Positions 34,229 to 43,396 of a DNA stretch of 64,000 nt are shown in pieces (position 1 is the stretch's first letter; each line of letters begins with the position of its first letter). The stretch comes from Comamonas sp. GB3 AK4-5 (GTDB taxonomy: Bacteria > Pseudomonadota > Gammaproteobacteria > Burkholderiales > Burkholderiaceae_C). A program made the position numbers and the translations under genes. The DNA lies in the NCBI RefSeq assembly GCF_041320665.1, contig NZ_CP166730.1, positions 4,154,001 to 4,218,000 of the forward strand, read 5' to 3'. The notes beneath the pieces were generated by a model. The model searched no databases. It was not told where the DNA came from and worked only from the letters and a program-made list of their open reading frames with translations.

Positions 34229-35728
34229 ATGCGGCGCATGCCCGCCACTGCCGCCACCCTCCTGGTCGTCGCTGACGACCCCGCCCTGCGTGTTTTGTAT
34301 GAGCTGACCCTGCTGCGCGAGGGCTACCGCGTGGAAACCGCCACCAGCGTGAGCGACGCCAAGGAGCGGTTGGAAATCTGCCTCTTCGATGCGCTCATCA
34401 CCGATATGCACCTGCCCGACGGCCTGGGCGCGCAGCTGCTGCACGGCCTGCGCACACAGCAGCGCAGCGAGCGCTGCATTCTGATTGCCAACCCTGGGGC
34501 GGCAGGCTGCGCGACCGCCAGCGAAGCACAGGCCCAGCACCCCCATGCCTTTGCTTGCCTGAGCCAACCCGTGGACCTCCAGCAGCTCCGCACCCTCATG
34601 GCCACGGCGGTGCGGAGCATGGACTGCATGGCCCCACCGCCCGCCCTCTTGCCTCGGCCCCTGCACCACTCGCCTGGCACCGACACCGGCACGGCCCAGC
34701 AGGCCCTTCAGCGCCTGACCGGCCTGTCGCCGGCCATGCAGCAGCTCCGGCAGCGCATACAAAAGGTGGCACCTGGCATGGCACCTGTGCTCATCCAGGG
34801 CGAATCAGGCACCGGCAAGGAGCTGGTGGCTCGCGCCCTGCATGCCTGCAGCCACCGCGCCAGCGGGGCCTGGGTGGCGGTGAACTGCGGAGCCATTCCC
34901 GAGCAATTGCTGGAGGCCGAATTCTTTGGCGTGCGCAAAGGCGCCTACACCGGCGCCACGGCCGACCGCGCCGGCTTCTTCCAAGCAGCCCACGGCGGCA
35001 CCTTGTTCTTGGACGAGATTGGCGAGCTACCGCTGTCCATGCAGGCCAAGCTGCTGCGCGCCGTCCAGGAGCGCCGCGTGCGCCCGCTGGGGGCTCTGCT
35101 GGAAGAGGCCGTGGATGTGCGCCTGGTCAGCGCCACCCACCGTGCGCTGGCGGCCGACGTCCAGGCCGGTCTTTTTCGCCAGGACCTGTACTACCGGTTG
35201 AACGTGATCGAGCTGCAACTGGCCCCGCTGCGCGAGCGCCGCGAAGACCTGCAGCCGCTGTGCCAGGCCCTACTGGAGCGCATGGCCGCCGAGCAGCAGA
35301 CTCCTGTGCCTGCGGCCCAGTTGCCGCCTTCGCTGCTCCAGCAATTGCAGCAGCACCCCTTGATGGGCAATGTGCGCGAGCTGGAAAACCTGCTGCACCG
35401 TGCCATGGCCCTGGGCGAAGACCTGCACTGCCCCGGTCTGCCCGCCCCTGCGGCCACGCCCCCCACGGCTCCTGCTTTGGCGGCCGGCACCGCCGCACCG
35501 CGCCAGGGCAAGGCCGAGCTGCCCCATCCGCTGCCCGAGAATTTGCAGGCCTGGCTGGATGATCAGGAGCGCCGCATCCTGCAGCACACCCTGTATCTGT
35601 ATGGCTATAACCGCTCTGCCGCTGCGGCCCGTCTGGGCATCAGCCTGCGGCAGATGCGCTATCGTATAGCGCGACTCCACATCCCTTTGGTGCCCGAAGA
35701 TGCGGGCCACCTCGCCCATGGACTTTGA
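34229..35728 (+). CDS. pilR: Sigma-54-dependent response regulator, PilR-like, with degenerate receiver
   Basis: 499 residues. Receiver domain ~10-125: the acidic pair D16/D17 and phosphoacceptor D59 ([11 protein letters not shown]) remain. The switch Thr/Ser is Ala87 and the invariant Lys is Gln113 (LSQPVDL in place of LSKPVDL). The AAA+ domain follows: Walker A GESGTGKE (191-198), GAYTGA sigma-54 contact loop (238-243) and Walker B TLFLDE (258-263). A Fis-type helix-turn-helix is at ~455-480 ([20 protein letters not shown]). PilR activates pilin transcription under the sensor PilS. No pilS is adjacent. Start 34229 ATG; GTG 34226 and ATG 34238 are alternatives. Confidence 0.85.
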   Translation: MRRMPATAATLLVVADDPALRVLYELTLLREGYRVETATSVSDAKERLEICLFDALITDMHLPDGLGAQLLHGLRTQQRSERCILIANPGAAGCATASEAQAQHPHAFACLSQPVDLQQLRTLMATAVRSMDCMAPPPALLPRPLHHSPGTDTGTAQQALQRLTGLSPAMQQLRQRIQKVAPGMAPVLIQGESGTGKELVARALHACSHRASGAWVAVNCGAIPEQLLEAEFFGVRKGAYTGATADRAGFFQAAHGGTLFLDEIGELPLSMQAKLLRAVQERRVRPLGALLEEAVDVRLVSATHRALAADVQAGLFRQDLYYRLNVIELQLAPLRERREDLQPLCQALLERMAAEQQTPVPAAQLPPSLLQQLQQHPLMGNVRELENLLHRAMALGEDLHCPGLPAPAATPPTAPALAAGTAAPRQGKAELPHPLPENLQAWLDDQERRILQHTLYLYGYNRSAAAARLGISLRQMRYRIARLHIPLVPEDAGHLAHGL

Positions 35729-36311
35729 TGCCCCCCGGTGGCACGACGGCTGGCTGGCCGGCGTGCACCAGCTGCCCTCCCCCAATTTCGGCCCCCGCCC
35801 CACAGGCGCCCACATCGACTTGCTGGTGGTGCACTCCATCAGCCTGCCGCCGGGCCAGTACGGCACCGGCTGCGTGCAACAGCTGTTCACCAACCAGCTG
35901 GACTGGGACGCCCACCCCTACTTTCAGGGCATCCGCGGGCTGGAGGTGTCCTCGCATTTCTTCATAGAGCGCAGCGGCCAGGTCTGGCAGTTCGTCAGCG
36001 CCGATGCGCGGGCCTGGCATGCCGGCGCCTCCCGCTGGCGTGGCCGCGAGAACTGCAACGACGACTCCATCGGCGTAGAGCTCGAAGGCCTGGAAGGCCT
36101 GACATTTGAAGACCTCCAATACCAGGCGCTGCAACAGCTGTGCGAGGCCGTTGCCAGCCATTACCCGCTGCGCCATGTGGCCGGGCATGAGCATATCGCC
36201 CCGGGCCGCAAGCAAGACCCCGGCCCCGGTTTTGACTGGCCGCGCCTGCGCCGCCCGCTGGCACAGGCCCATCCGGACTGGGAGTTTCCGCCGGAGCACA
36301 CCGCCACCTGA
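35718..36311 (+). CDS. ampD: 1,6-anhydro-N-acetylmuramyl-L-alanine amidase AmpD
   Basis: 197 residues, amidase_2 fold; cleaves anhydro-MurNAc-peptides in the cytoplasm during peptidoglycan recycling. Zinc ligands: His39 in [15 protein letters not shown], a second His in [19 protein letters not shown] and the Asp of the same motif. [16 protein letters not shown] is also typical. It overlaps the end of pilR by 11 bp, a linkage seen in relatives. Confidence 0.92.
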   Translation: MDFDAPRWHDGWLAGVHQLPSPNFGPRPTGAHIDLLVVHSISLPPGQYGTGCVQQLFTNQLDWDAHPYFQGIRGLEVSSHFFIERSGQVWQFVSADARAWHAGASRWRGRENCNDDSIGVELEGLEGLTFEDLQYQALQQLCEAVASHYPLRHVAGHEHIAPGRKQDPGPGFDWPRLRRPLAQAHPDWEFPPEHTAT

Positions 36312-36868
36312 GCCCAGGCTTGCGCCGTGTGCCTGCACGCCGTGGTGTCTTTCACACTCCAATACCATAGCAGCCTTCGCTCTGACGGGGCTGAGTCCAC
36401 ATGGGTTTCTCGGTGCATTGCCGCGCAGCAAAGCGCCAGCGGCTCCTATTTTTGATAATCGCCAGCCCTGCGCACCAGCGCTAAAACCCAACAGCCTGTA
36501 ACGTCAAGTCAGCCGCCATCCCATGCGGCCTGCATGCGACATGCCGCTGGCGACGACGGCTGGTAGAGCCAAGCACCACGGCGGCTGCCGCACGGAAATC
36601 CCCGTACATCCCGCAACAGGATTGGCTTGTGGCCGGCACAGCCGCATGCAAGCTGGCTTTGCGCGCAACCCGGGATTTTTCAGCGGCAAAAATCCGACAG
36701 AAATCTGGCACGGCAGCCGGGGGCACTCATCCACGGATGTACACTACCCCTAGTGTTTTCAGACACACAAAACACTACATCTAGCGTGCAACATCTTGTT
36801 GCAAATACCGCATACCGACGCAAGCGCCCGCAGCCGCCAGCCTTGCACTCCCATCTCCAGAGGACACC
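36312..36868. other. nrdA upstream region
   Basis: 557 bp without a supported gene between ampD and nrdA. The right part contains two NrdR boxes (36741-36787); the left ~400 bp shows only scattered short inverted repeats and no protein-like frame. Confidence 0.55.
36741..36787 (+). promoter_or_regulatory. Two NrdR boxes upstream of nrdA
   Basis: ACACTACCCCTAGTGT (36741-36756) and ACACTACATCTAGCGT (36772-36787) match the 16-bp NrdR consensus (ACAC-A-ATAT-T-GTGT type). They are centred 31 bp apart, about three helical turns, as is usual for NrdR pairs. They predict dNTP-dependent repression of nrdAB. Confidence 0.85.
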
Positions 36869-39760
36869 ATGCAAAACGCATCGAACACCCTGTCTGACGC
36901 CCAGCCCACCACGGCCGCCGTGGCGCTCGAAACCTACCAGGTCATCCGCCGCAGTGGCGATGTCGTGCTTTTTGCCCCCCAGAAAATCGCCACCGCGGTC
37001 ACCAAAGCCTTTTTGGCGGTGCGCGGCGCCCAAGGCGCTGCCTCGGCCAGCGTGCGCGAGACTGTTGACGAGCTGACACATACCGTCATCCGCGCCCTGG
37101 TGCGCTCGCGCCCGGGGGGCGGCACCTTCCACATCGAAGATATTCAAGACCATGTGGAGCTGAGCCTGATGCGCGGCGGCCACCAGGACGTGGCCCGCGC
37201 CTACGTGCTCTACCGTGAAGCCCGCCACCAGGAGCGCTTGGCCGCTCAGAAAAAGGCCGAGGAAGAAGCCGCAGCCGCTGCGGCCCCCAAGCATGTGCTG
37301 CATGTGACCGACAACGGCCAGCGCATTCCGCTGAACCAGGAACGCCTGCAAACCCTGTTCACCTCCGCCTGCCGCAACCTCAACCCCGACATCTCGGCCA
37401 CGCCCATCCTGAGCGAGACCCTGCGCAATCTGTATGACGGCGTGCCGCTGGCCGAGGTCTACAAGGCCGCCATCCTGGCCGCGCGTACCCTGATCGAGAC
37501 CGATCCCGACTACACCTATGTCACCGCCCGCCTGCTGCTGCACACCATCGTGCGCGAAGTACTGGGCCGCGACGTGCAGCCCGCCGACATGGATGCGGCC
37601 TATGCCGACTACTTCCCCGGCTTCATCGCCAAGGGCGTGGAAAACGAGCTGCTCAACCCCGAGCTGCTGACCTACGACCTGCCCCGTCTGGGCAAGGCAC
37701 TGAAGGCCGAGCGCGACCAGCAGTTCGACTACCTGGGTCTGCAGACGCTGTATGACCGCTACTTCCTGCATGTGCGCAAGACGCGCATCGAGCTGCCCCA
37801 GTCCTTCTTCATGCGCGTGGCCATGGGCCTGGCGCTGAACGAAAGCGACCGCAACGCCCGCGCCATCGAGTTCTACGAGCTGCTGTCCTCGTTCGACTTC
37901 ATGTCCTCCACCCCCACGCTGTTCAACAGCGGCACGCTGCGCTCGCAGCTGTCCAGCTGCTACCTGACCACCGTGGCAGACGACCTGGGCGGCATCTACG
38001 ACGCCATCAAGGAAAACGCCCTGCTGTCCAAGTTTGCCGGCGGCCTGGGCAATGACTGGAGCCGTGTGCGCGCCCTGGGTGCCCGCATCAAGGGCACGAA
38101 TGGCGAATCGCAGGGTGTGGTGCCCTTCCTGAAGGTGGTCAACGATACGGCCGTGGCCGTGAACCAGGGCGGCAAACGCAAGGGTGCGGTCTGCGCCTAC
38201 CTGGAAACCTGGCACCTCGACATCGAAGAATTCCTGGAGCTGCGCAAGAACACCGGCGACGACCGCCGCCGCACCCACGACATGAACACGGCCAACTGGA
38301 TTCCCGATCTGTTCATGCAGCGCGTGCTGGAAAAGGGCGACTGGACGCTGTTCTCGCCCTCCGATGTGCCCGAGCTGCACGATCTGTACGGCAAGGCATT
38401 CGAGAAGGCCTACACCGCCTATGAAGCCAAGGCCGCCAGCGGCGAGCTCAAGCTGTCCAAGCGCGTGCCGGCCACGGACCTGTGGCGCAAGATGCTGTCC
38501 ATGCTGTTCGAGACCGGCCACCCCTGGATCACGTTCAAGGACCCTTGCAACATCCGCTCGCCCCAGCAGCATGTGGGCGTGGTGCACTCCTCCAATCTGT
38601 GCACCGAGATCACGCTGAACACCAGCGAGACCGAGACCGCCGTCTGCAACCTGGGCTCGGTGAACCTGGCACGCCACATCAGCAACGGCGCCATCGACCA
38701 CACCAAGCTGCGCAAGACCATCACCACGGCCATGCGCATGCTGGACAACGTGATCGACATCAACTACTACGCCGTGGACAAGGCCCGCGACGCCAATATG
38801 CGCCACCGCCCCGTGGGCATGGGCATCATGGGCTTCCAGGACGCGCTGTATGAAATGCGCACGGCCTACGCCAGCCAGGCTGCGGTGGAGTTTGCCGACG
38901 CCTCCATGGAAGCCGTGTGCTACTACGCCTACTGGGCTTCGACCGAGCTGGCCAAGGAACGCGGCAGCTACTCCAGCTACCAGGGCTCGCTGTGGTCGCA
39001 AGGTATCTTGCCGCTGGACTCGCTGGAGCTGCTGGCCAAGGAGCGCGGTGGCAATCTGGAAGTCGACCGCACCGTGCGCCTGGACTGGGACGCTCTGCGC
39101 GCCAAGATCAAGGCCGACGGCATGCGCAACTCCAACTGCGTGGCCATTGCCCCCACCGCCACCATCTCCAACATCGTGGGTGTGGATGCATCCATCGAGC
39201 CCTCGTTCGGCAATCTGTCCGTGAAGTCCAATCTGTCGGGCGAATTCACCGTCATCAACCAGTTCCTGGTGCGTGACCTGAAGAAGCTGGGCCTGTGGGA
39301 CGAGGTCATGGTCATGGACCTCAAGCATTTCGACGGTTCGCTGCGCCCCATCGAGCGCGTGCCCCACGACATCAAGCAGCTGTACGCCACCGCCTTCGAG
39401 GTGGAGCCGCAGTGGCTGGTGGAAGCCGCCAGCCGCCGCCAGAAGTGGATTGACCAGGCCCAGAGCCTGAACATCTACATGGCAGGCGCCTCGGGCAAGA
39501 AGCTGAACGACACCTATCTGCTGGCCTGGCAGCGTGGTCTCAAGACCACCTACTACCTGCGCACCATCAGCGCCACGCATGTGGAGAAATCCACCGTGCA
39601 AAGCCGTGTGTTGAATGCCGTGTCGGCCCATGCACCCGCCGCCATGAGCACCATGAGCGCACTGGAAAAAGCCGCTGCCACCGCCCGCGCCCAGCAGGCA
39701 CCGGCAACGGACATCAAGTTCTGCGCCATCGACGATCCGGGCTGCGAGGCCTGCCAATAA
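36869..39760 (+). CDS. nrdA: Ribonucleoside-diphosphate reductase class Ia, alpha subunit
   Basis: 963 residues. The N-terminal ATP-cone at ~18-110 (YQVIRRSGDVVLFAPQKIA) implies allosteric activity control. The catalytic barrel has the redox cysteine pair at C364 (LSSCYL) and C593 (VCNLGSVNLA), and the thiyl-radical site NLCTE with C578 and E580. A C-terminal cysteine pair (C959, C962) regenerates the active site. It reduces NDPs to dNDPs with NrdB. A GAGGACACC ribosome-binding site precedes the ATG. nrdB follows after 298 bp containing a dispersed repeat. Confidence 0.96.
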   Translation: MQNASNTLSDAQPTTAAVALETYQVIRRSGDVVLFAPQKIATAVTKAFLAVRGAQGAASASVRETVDELTHTVIRALVRSRPGGGTFHIEDIQDHVELSLMRGGHQDVARAYVLYREARHQERLAAQKKAEEEAAAAAAPKHVLHVTDNGQRIPLNQERLQTLFTSACRNLNPDISATPILSETLRNLYDGVPLAEVYKAAILAARTLIETDPDYTYVTARLLLHTIVREVLGRDVQPADMDAAYADYFPGFIAKGVENELLNPELLTYDLPRLGKALKAERDQQFDYLGLQTLYDRYFLHVRKTRIELPQSFFMRVAMGLALNESDRNARAIEFYELLSSFDFMSSTPTLFNSGTLRSQLSSCYLTTVADDLGGIYDAIKENALLSKFAGGLGNDWSRVRALGARIKGTNGESQGVVPFLKVVNDTAVAVNQGGKRKGAVCAYLETWHLDIEEFLELRKNTGDDRRRTHDMNTANWIPDLFMQRVLEKGDWTLFSPSDVPELHDLYGKAFEKAYTAYEAKAASGELKLSKRVPATDLWRKMLSMLFETGHPWITFKDPCNIRSPQQHVGVVHSSNLCTEITLNTSETETAVCNLGSVNLARHISNGAIDHTKLRKTITTAMRMLDNVIDINYYAVDKARDANMRHRPVGMGIMGFQDALYEMRTAYASQAAVEFADASMEAVCYYAYWASTELAKERGSYSSYQGSLWSQGILPLDSLELLAKERGGNLEVDRTVRLDWDALRAKIKADGMRNSNCVAIAPTATISNIVGVDASIEPSFGNLSVKSNLSGEFTVINQFLVRDLKKLGLWDEVMVMDLKHFDGSLRPIERVPHDIKQLYATAFEVEPQWLVEAASRRQKWIDQAQSLNIYMAGASGKKLNDTYLLAWQRGLKTTYYLRTISATHVEKSTVQSRVLNAVSAHAPAAMSTMSALEKAAATARAQQAPATDIKFCAIDDPGCEACQ

Positions 39761-39768
39761 AAGGCTTC

Positions 39769-39866
39769 ACCCCCTGAGGCGCTTCGCGCCTTCCCCCTCT
39801 CTCTCGCTGCGCGAGGGAGGGGGACGCTACCAGCGCGGCGGGGCGGCCCTTGCGCGGTAGCCCTGG
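39769..39866. repeat. Dispersed ~95-bp GC-rich intergenic repeat, copy B
   Basis: CCCCCTGAGGCGCTTCGCG, CCTTCCCCCTCTCTC, GAGGGAGGGGGACG and GGGGCGGCCCTTGCGCGG. The closest match to copy A, lying between nrdA and nrdB. Confidence 0.7.
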
Positions 39867-40058
39867 TACCGAGGGCGGCCGGCAAATCAAAGATTTTTGG
39901 TCCCAACAAGGTCGAGCACCTTCCGCGCCAGCGAAGCGACAACATCAAGGTTCAGGTTGTCAGCGGTCTGAAAAGCACCCGCTTTAGAGCCAGCGCAAAA
40001 CGACAAATACATTGCAAGGCAGGATGCGACACGCACCTGTTTTCACCCGAGGAACACC

Positions 40059-41150
40059 ATGCTGAATTTCGACGACGAAACCACCACCACTTCCAGCACT
40101 GCAGCCACCGGCGCCGCACCTGCTGGCAGCCAGCACCGCGTGAATGCGGCCGACAAGCGCATCATCAACGCCAAGACCGACGTCAACCAGCTGGTGCCCT
40201 TCAAGTACAAATGGGCCTGGGAAAAATACCTGGCCACCTGCGCCAACCACTGGATGCCGCAGGAAGTGAACATGACGCGCGACATCGCGCTCTGGAAAGA
40301 CCCGAATGGCCTGACCGAAGACGAGCGCCGCATCGTCAAGCGCAATCTGGGCTTCTTCGTGACGGCCGATTCGTTGGCTGCGAACAACATCGTGCTGGGC
40401 ACCTACCGCCACATCACCGCACCGGAATGCCGCCAGTTTCTGCTGCGCCAGGCCTTCGAAGAAGCCATCCACACCCATGCCTACCAGTACATCGTGGAGT
40501 CCATCGGACTGGATGAGAGCGAGATCTTCAACGCCTACAACGAGATCAAATCCATCCGCGACAAGGACGAGTTCCTGATCCCCTTCATCGAAGCGATCAT
40601 GGACCCCCACTTCCACACCGGCACGCCCGAAACCGACCAGACCCTGCTCAAGAGCCTGATCGTTTTCGCCTGCCTGATGGAGGGCCTGTTTTTCTATGTG
40701 GGCTTCGCGCAAATCCTGGCACTGGGCCGCCAGAACAAGATGGTGGGCGCGGCCGAGCAGTACCAGTACATCCTGCGCGATGAGTCCATGCACTGCAATT
40801 TCGGCATCGACTTGATTAACCAGTTGAAGCTCGAGAATCCGCACCTGTGGACGGCCGAATTCAAGGAAGAAATCAATGCCCTGTTCCGCAAGGCCGTGGA
40901 CCTGGAATATGCCTACGCAGAAGACACCATGCCACGCGGCGTGCTGGGCATGAATGCGTCGATGTTCAAGGGCTACCTGCGCTACATCGCCAATCGCCGG
41001 GCCACGCAAATCGGTTTGGAAGAGCTGTTCCCTGGCGAAGAAAACCCCTTCCCATGGATGAGCGAAATGATCGATTTGAAGAAAGAACGTAACTTCTTTG
41101 AGACACGCGTCATCGAGTATCAGTCCGGAGGGGCACTTTCTTGGGATTAA
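40059..41150 (+). CDS. nrdB: Ribonucleoside-diphosphate reductase class Ia, beta subunit
   Basis: 363 residues, ferritin-like. The helix with [16 protein letters not shown] carries metal ligands E135 and H138 and the radical tyrosine Y142, so it is a tyrosyl-radical (not class Ic phenylalanine) type. [16 protein letters not shown] supplies the later Glu and His ligands. The C-terminal tail ends [10 protein letters not shown] for docking on NrdA. The N-terminal ~25 residues are threonine/alanine-rich and variable. GAGGAACACC precedes the ATG. Confidence 0.96.
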   Translation: MLNFDDETTTTSSTAATGAAPAGSQHRVNAADKRIINAKTDVNQLVPFKYKWAWEKYLATCANHWMPQEVNMTRDIALWKDPNGLTEDERRIVKRNLGFFVTADSLAANNIVLGTYRHITAPECRQFLLRQAFEEAIHTHAYQYIVESIGLDESEIFNAYNEIKSIRDKDEFLIPFIEAIMDPHFHTGTPETDQTLLKSLIVFACLMEGLFFYVGFAQILALGRQNKMVGAAEQYQYILRDESMHCNFGIDLINQLKLENPHLWTAEFKEEINALFRKAVDLEYAYAEDTMPRGVLGMNASMFKGYLRYIANRRATQIGLEELFPGEENPFPWMSEMIDLKKERNFFETRVIEYQSGGALSWD

Positions 41151-41183
41151 TCCCTCCCCAAGTACTACAAGGGAATTCATAAT

Positions 41184-41231
41184 GCGCCCCATGCCATCAG
41201 CAGCTTTGTTTGGTGGCATGGGGCGCTTTGT
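41184..41231 (+). terminator. nrdB terminator
   Basis: 13-bp perfect stem (GCGCCCCATGCCA 41184-41196 with its complement 41214-41226), followed by TTTGTT. Confidence 0.75.
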
Positions 41232-41323
41232 TGTGGTGCGTTGAAATCCTCCACAACGCACAGGGACCTGCTCAGCAAGCCAATAGCACAGGCGCTTTGT
41301 ATAAACCAACGACGGAGAAAATG

Positions 41324-42331
41324 ATGGCAACTGCAAAGAAGACCACCGCCAAAAAGGCGGCGACCACCACAACCGAAACCACCAAAAAAGCTGCAGTCAA
41401 AACGCAAGTGAAGAAAGCCGCAGCCCCCAAGGCCGCCGCCAAACCCGCTGCACCAAAGACTGCCACCAAGCCCGCAGCCAAGAAAGCCGTTGCCAAGCCC
41501 GCAGCCAAAGCCGCCGTGACCAAGGCTGCAGCAGCCCCCAAGGCCGCTGTCAAGAAGGTCGCTGCAAAGCCCGCAGCCAAGGCCGCCGTGACCAAGACTG
41601 CAGCCCCCAAGGCCGCCGCCAAGAAGGTCGCAGCCAAGCCCGCAGCCAAGGCCGCCGTGACCAAGACTGCAGCAGCCCCCAAGGCCGCTGCCAAGAAGGT
41701 CGCTGCAAAGCCCGCAGCCAAGGCCGCCGTGACCAAGACTGCAGCCCCCAAGGCCGCCGCCAAGAAGGTCGCAGCCAAGCCCGCAGCCAAGGCCGCCGTG
41801 ACCAAGACTGCAGCAGCCCCCAAGGCCGCCGCCAAGAAGGTTGCTGCCAAGCCCGCAGCCAAGAAAGCCGTTGCCAAGCCCGCAGCCAAAGCCGCCGTGA
41901 CCAAGGCTGCAGCAGCCCCCAAGGCCGCTGCCAAGAAGGTCGCTGCAAAGCCCGCAGCCAAGGCCGCCGTGACCAAGACTGCAGCCCCCAAGGCCGCCGC
42001 CAAGAAGGTCGCTGCAAAGCCCGCAGCCAAGGCCGCCGTGACCAAGACTGCAGCAGCCCCCAAGGCCGCCGCCAAGAAGGTCGCTGCCAAGCCCGCAGCC
42101 AAAGCTGCCGTGACCAAGGCCGCTCCAGTCAAGAAGGCTGCAACTCCCGCAGCAAAGAAGGTGGCTGCACCTGCAGTCAAGAAGGCAGCTCCTGCCAAAA
42201 AGGCTGCACCGGCCAAGAAAGCCGCCGCCAAGAAGGTGGCTGCACCTGCAGCCGAGGCCGCAGCGCCCGTGGCCCAGACCGTGCTGGCTCCGCAAGCCGC
42301 ATGGCCTTTCCCCACAGGCGGCAAGCCCTGA
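41324..42331 (+). CDS. Histone H1-like alanine/lysine/proline-rich DNA-binding protein
   Basis: 335 residues, about 80% Ala, Lys, Pro and Val. It resembles bacterial H1-like proteins (AlgP, BpH1, Hc1-type), which bind DNA through the lysine-rich tail. KKVAAKPAAK occurs eight times, in units that alternate between 23 and 24 residues. The motif KAVAKPAAKAAVTKAAAAPKAA recurs once after 127 residues, so there is a second level of repetition. It ends AAWPFPTGGKP, a conserved tail in Burkholderiales homologues. ATG 41321 and 41324 are both possible; 41324 has the better spacing (6 nt) to GGAG. Repeat number is likely to vary between strains. Confidence 0.85.
   Translation: MATAKKTTAKKAATTTTETTKKAAVKTQVKKAAAPKAAAKPAAPKTATKPAAKKAVAKPAAKAAVTKAAAAPKAAVKKVAAKPAAKAAVTKTAAPKAAAKKVAAKPAAKAAVTKTAAAPKAAAKKVAAKPAAKAAVTKTAAPKAAAKKVAAKPAAKAAVTKTAAAPKAAAKKVAAKPAAKKAVAKPAAKAAVTKAAAAPKAAAKKVAAKPAAKAAVTKTAAPKAAAKKVAAKPAAKAAVTKTAAAPKAAAKKVAAKPAAKAAVTKAAPVKKAATPAAKKVAAPAVKKAAPAKKAAPAKKAAAKKVAAPAAEAAAPVAQTVLAPQAAWPFPTGGKP
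41480..42120 (+). repeat. Tandem higher-order repeat within the H1-like gene
   Basis: Units of 69 and 72 bp alternate (period ~141 bp). A 381-bp higher-order duplication is marked by AAGAAAGCCGTTGCC at 41480 and again at 41861. Copies are nearly identical at DNA level. Confidence 0.8.
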
Positions 42332-42352
42332 TCGGCGTTCGCGCTAGTCCAT

Positions 42353-42381
42353 AAAAAAACCCGGCAGTGCCGGGTTTTTTT
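42353..42381. terminator. Bidirectional terminator after the H1-like gene
   Basis: CCCGGC (42360-42365) pairs with GCCGGG (42369-42374), with seven As before and seven Ts after. It separates the convergent H1-like and PfkB genes. Confidence 0.9.
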
Positions 42382-42447
42382 ATGGGGCGATGCACCCTAG
42401 TGTCCTGCCTGCCACACCCTGCGGATGCAGCCTGCAGCCCACCTACA

Positions 42448-43359
42448 TCAGGCTGCGGCGACTTCGGCGCGCAAAGCGTCCAGCTGGTAGTTCTGCGGTC
42501 CGCGATGGGCCACCTTGATGGCGCCCACACGGTTACCCAGCTCCGCGCAGCGCACCAGGGTCCAGCCTTGCTCCAGGCCATACAGCAGGGCCGCACGCCA
42601 GGCATCACCACAGCCCGTGGGGTCGATCACGGCTTCGGGCGTGACCGCAGGCACCAGCGTGCGCACGCCCTGCTCCCAGACTTCGCAGCCCTCGCCACCC
42701 AAGGTCACCACCAGGCCGCGCACCTTGTGCGACAAGGCCTCCAGCGACAGGCCGGTGCGGTCGCACAGCATCTTGGCCTCGTAATCGTTGACCGTCACCC
42801 AGGTGGCCTGTGCGATGAACTGCAGCAGCTCTTCGCCATTGAACATGGGCAGTCCCTGACCGGGGTCGAACACAAAGGGAATGTTTGTGGCCTGCAGCTG
42901 CGCGGCGTGCTGCAGCATGGCGTCACGCCCATCGGGCGAGATGATGGCAATGCCCGCACCGCAGTCCGCCGTGATCACATTGCCATGGGCCAGCGACATG
43001 GCGCCGGGGTGGAAGGCCGTGATCTGGTTGTTGTCGCGGTCGGTCATGATCATGCATTGCGCGGTGTGCGTGTCCTGCACCTGGCCCACATGGCGGGTGT
43101 CTATGCCCTGGTCACGCATGCGCTGCAGGTAGTCACCACCGTCGCTGCCCACCATGGCCATGGGCAGCGGCTGGCCCCCCAGTTGCTGCAGCGCATAGGC
43201 GATATTGCCGGCGCAGCCGCCAAAGTCGCGGCGCAGCGAAGGCACCAGGAACGAGACGTTCAGGATGTGCAGCTGCTCGGGCAGGATCTGGTCGGCGAAC
43301 CGGCCCTCGAAGGTCATGATGTTGTCAAAGGCCAAAGAGCCACAGATCAAAGCGGGCAT
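42448..43359 (-). CDS. PfkB family carbohydrate/nucleoside kinase
   Basis: 303 residues, ribokinase fold. RRDFGGCAGNIAYALQQLG (~43-61) is the PfkB motif 1. DPTGCGDAWRAALLYG (246-261) is motif 2 with the catalytic Asp at 252. It phosphorylates a sugar or nucleoside with ATP. The NIAYAL and FHPGAM segments are similar to proteins annotated as adenosine kinase in Burkholderiales, but the substrate is not certain. AAGGA 8 nt upstream of the ATG supports the start. Confidence 0.82.
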   Translation of the reverse strand: MPALICGSLAFDNIMTFEGRFADQILPEQLHILNVSFLVPSLRRDFGGCAGNIAYALQQLGGQPLPMAMVGSDGGDYLQRMRDQGIDTRHVGQVQDTHTAQCMIMTDRDNNQITAFHPGAMSLAHGNVITADCGAGIAIISPDGRDAMLQHAAQLQATNIPFVFDPGQGLPMFNGEELLQFIAQATWVTVNDYEAKMLCDRTGLSLEALSHKVRGLVVTLGGEGCEVWEQGVRTLVPAVTPEAVIDPTGCGDAWRAALLYGLEQGWTLVRCAELGNRVGAIKVAHRGPQNYQLDALRAEVAAA

Positions 43360-43396
43360 GGGAGCCGTCCTTACAAAAGAAGAATGAAGAAAGAAA

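Noticed and set aside
36680..39757. 1025-codon open frame antisense to nrdA
   Set aside because: It mirrors nrdA codon bias: the translation is rich in His, Gly, Ala and Val with no family motif, while the sense strand encodes a clear NrdA.
41480..42120. Regularly repeated DNA that could suggest a CRISPR array
   Set aside because: Repeats are in-frame coding units of 69/72 bp without unique spacers, inside an H1-like gene; no cas genes are near.
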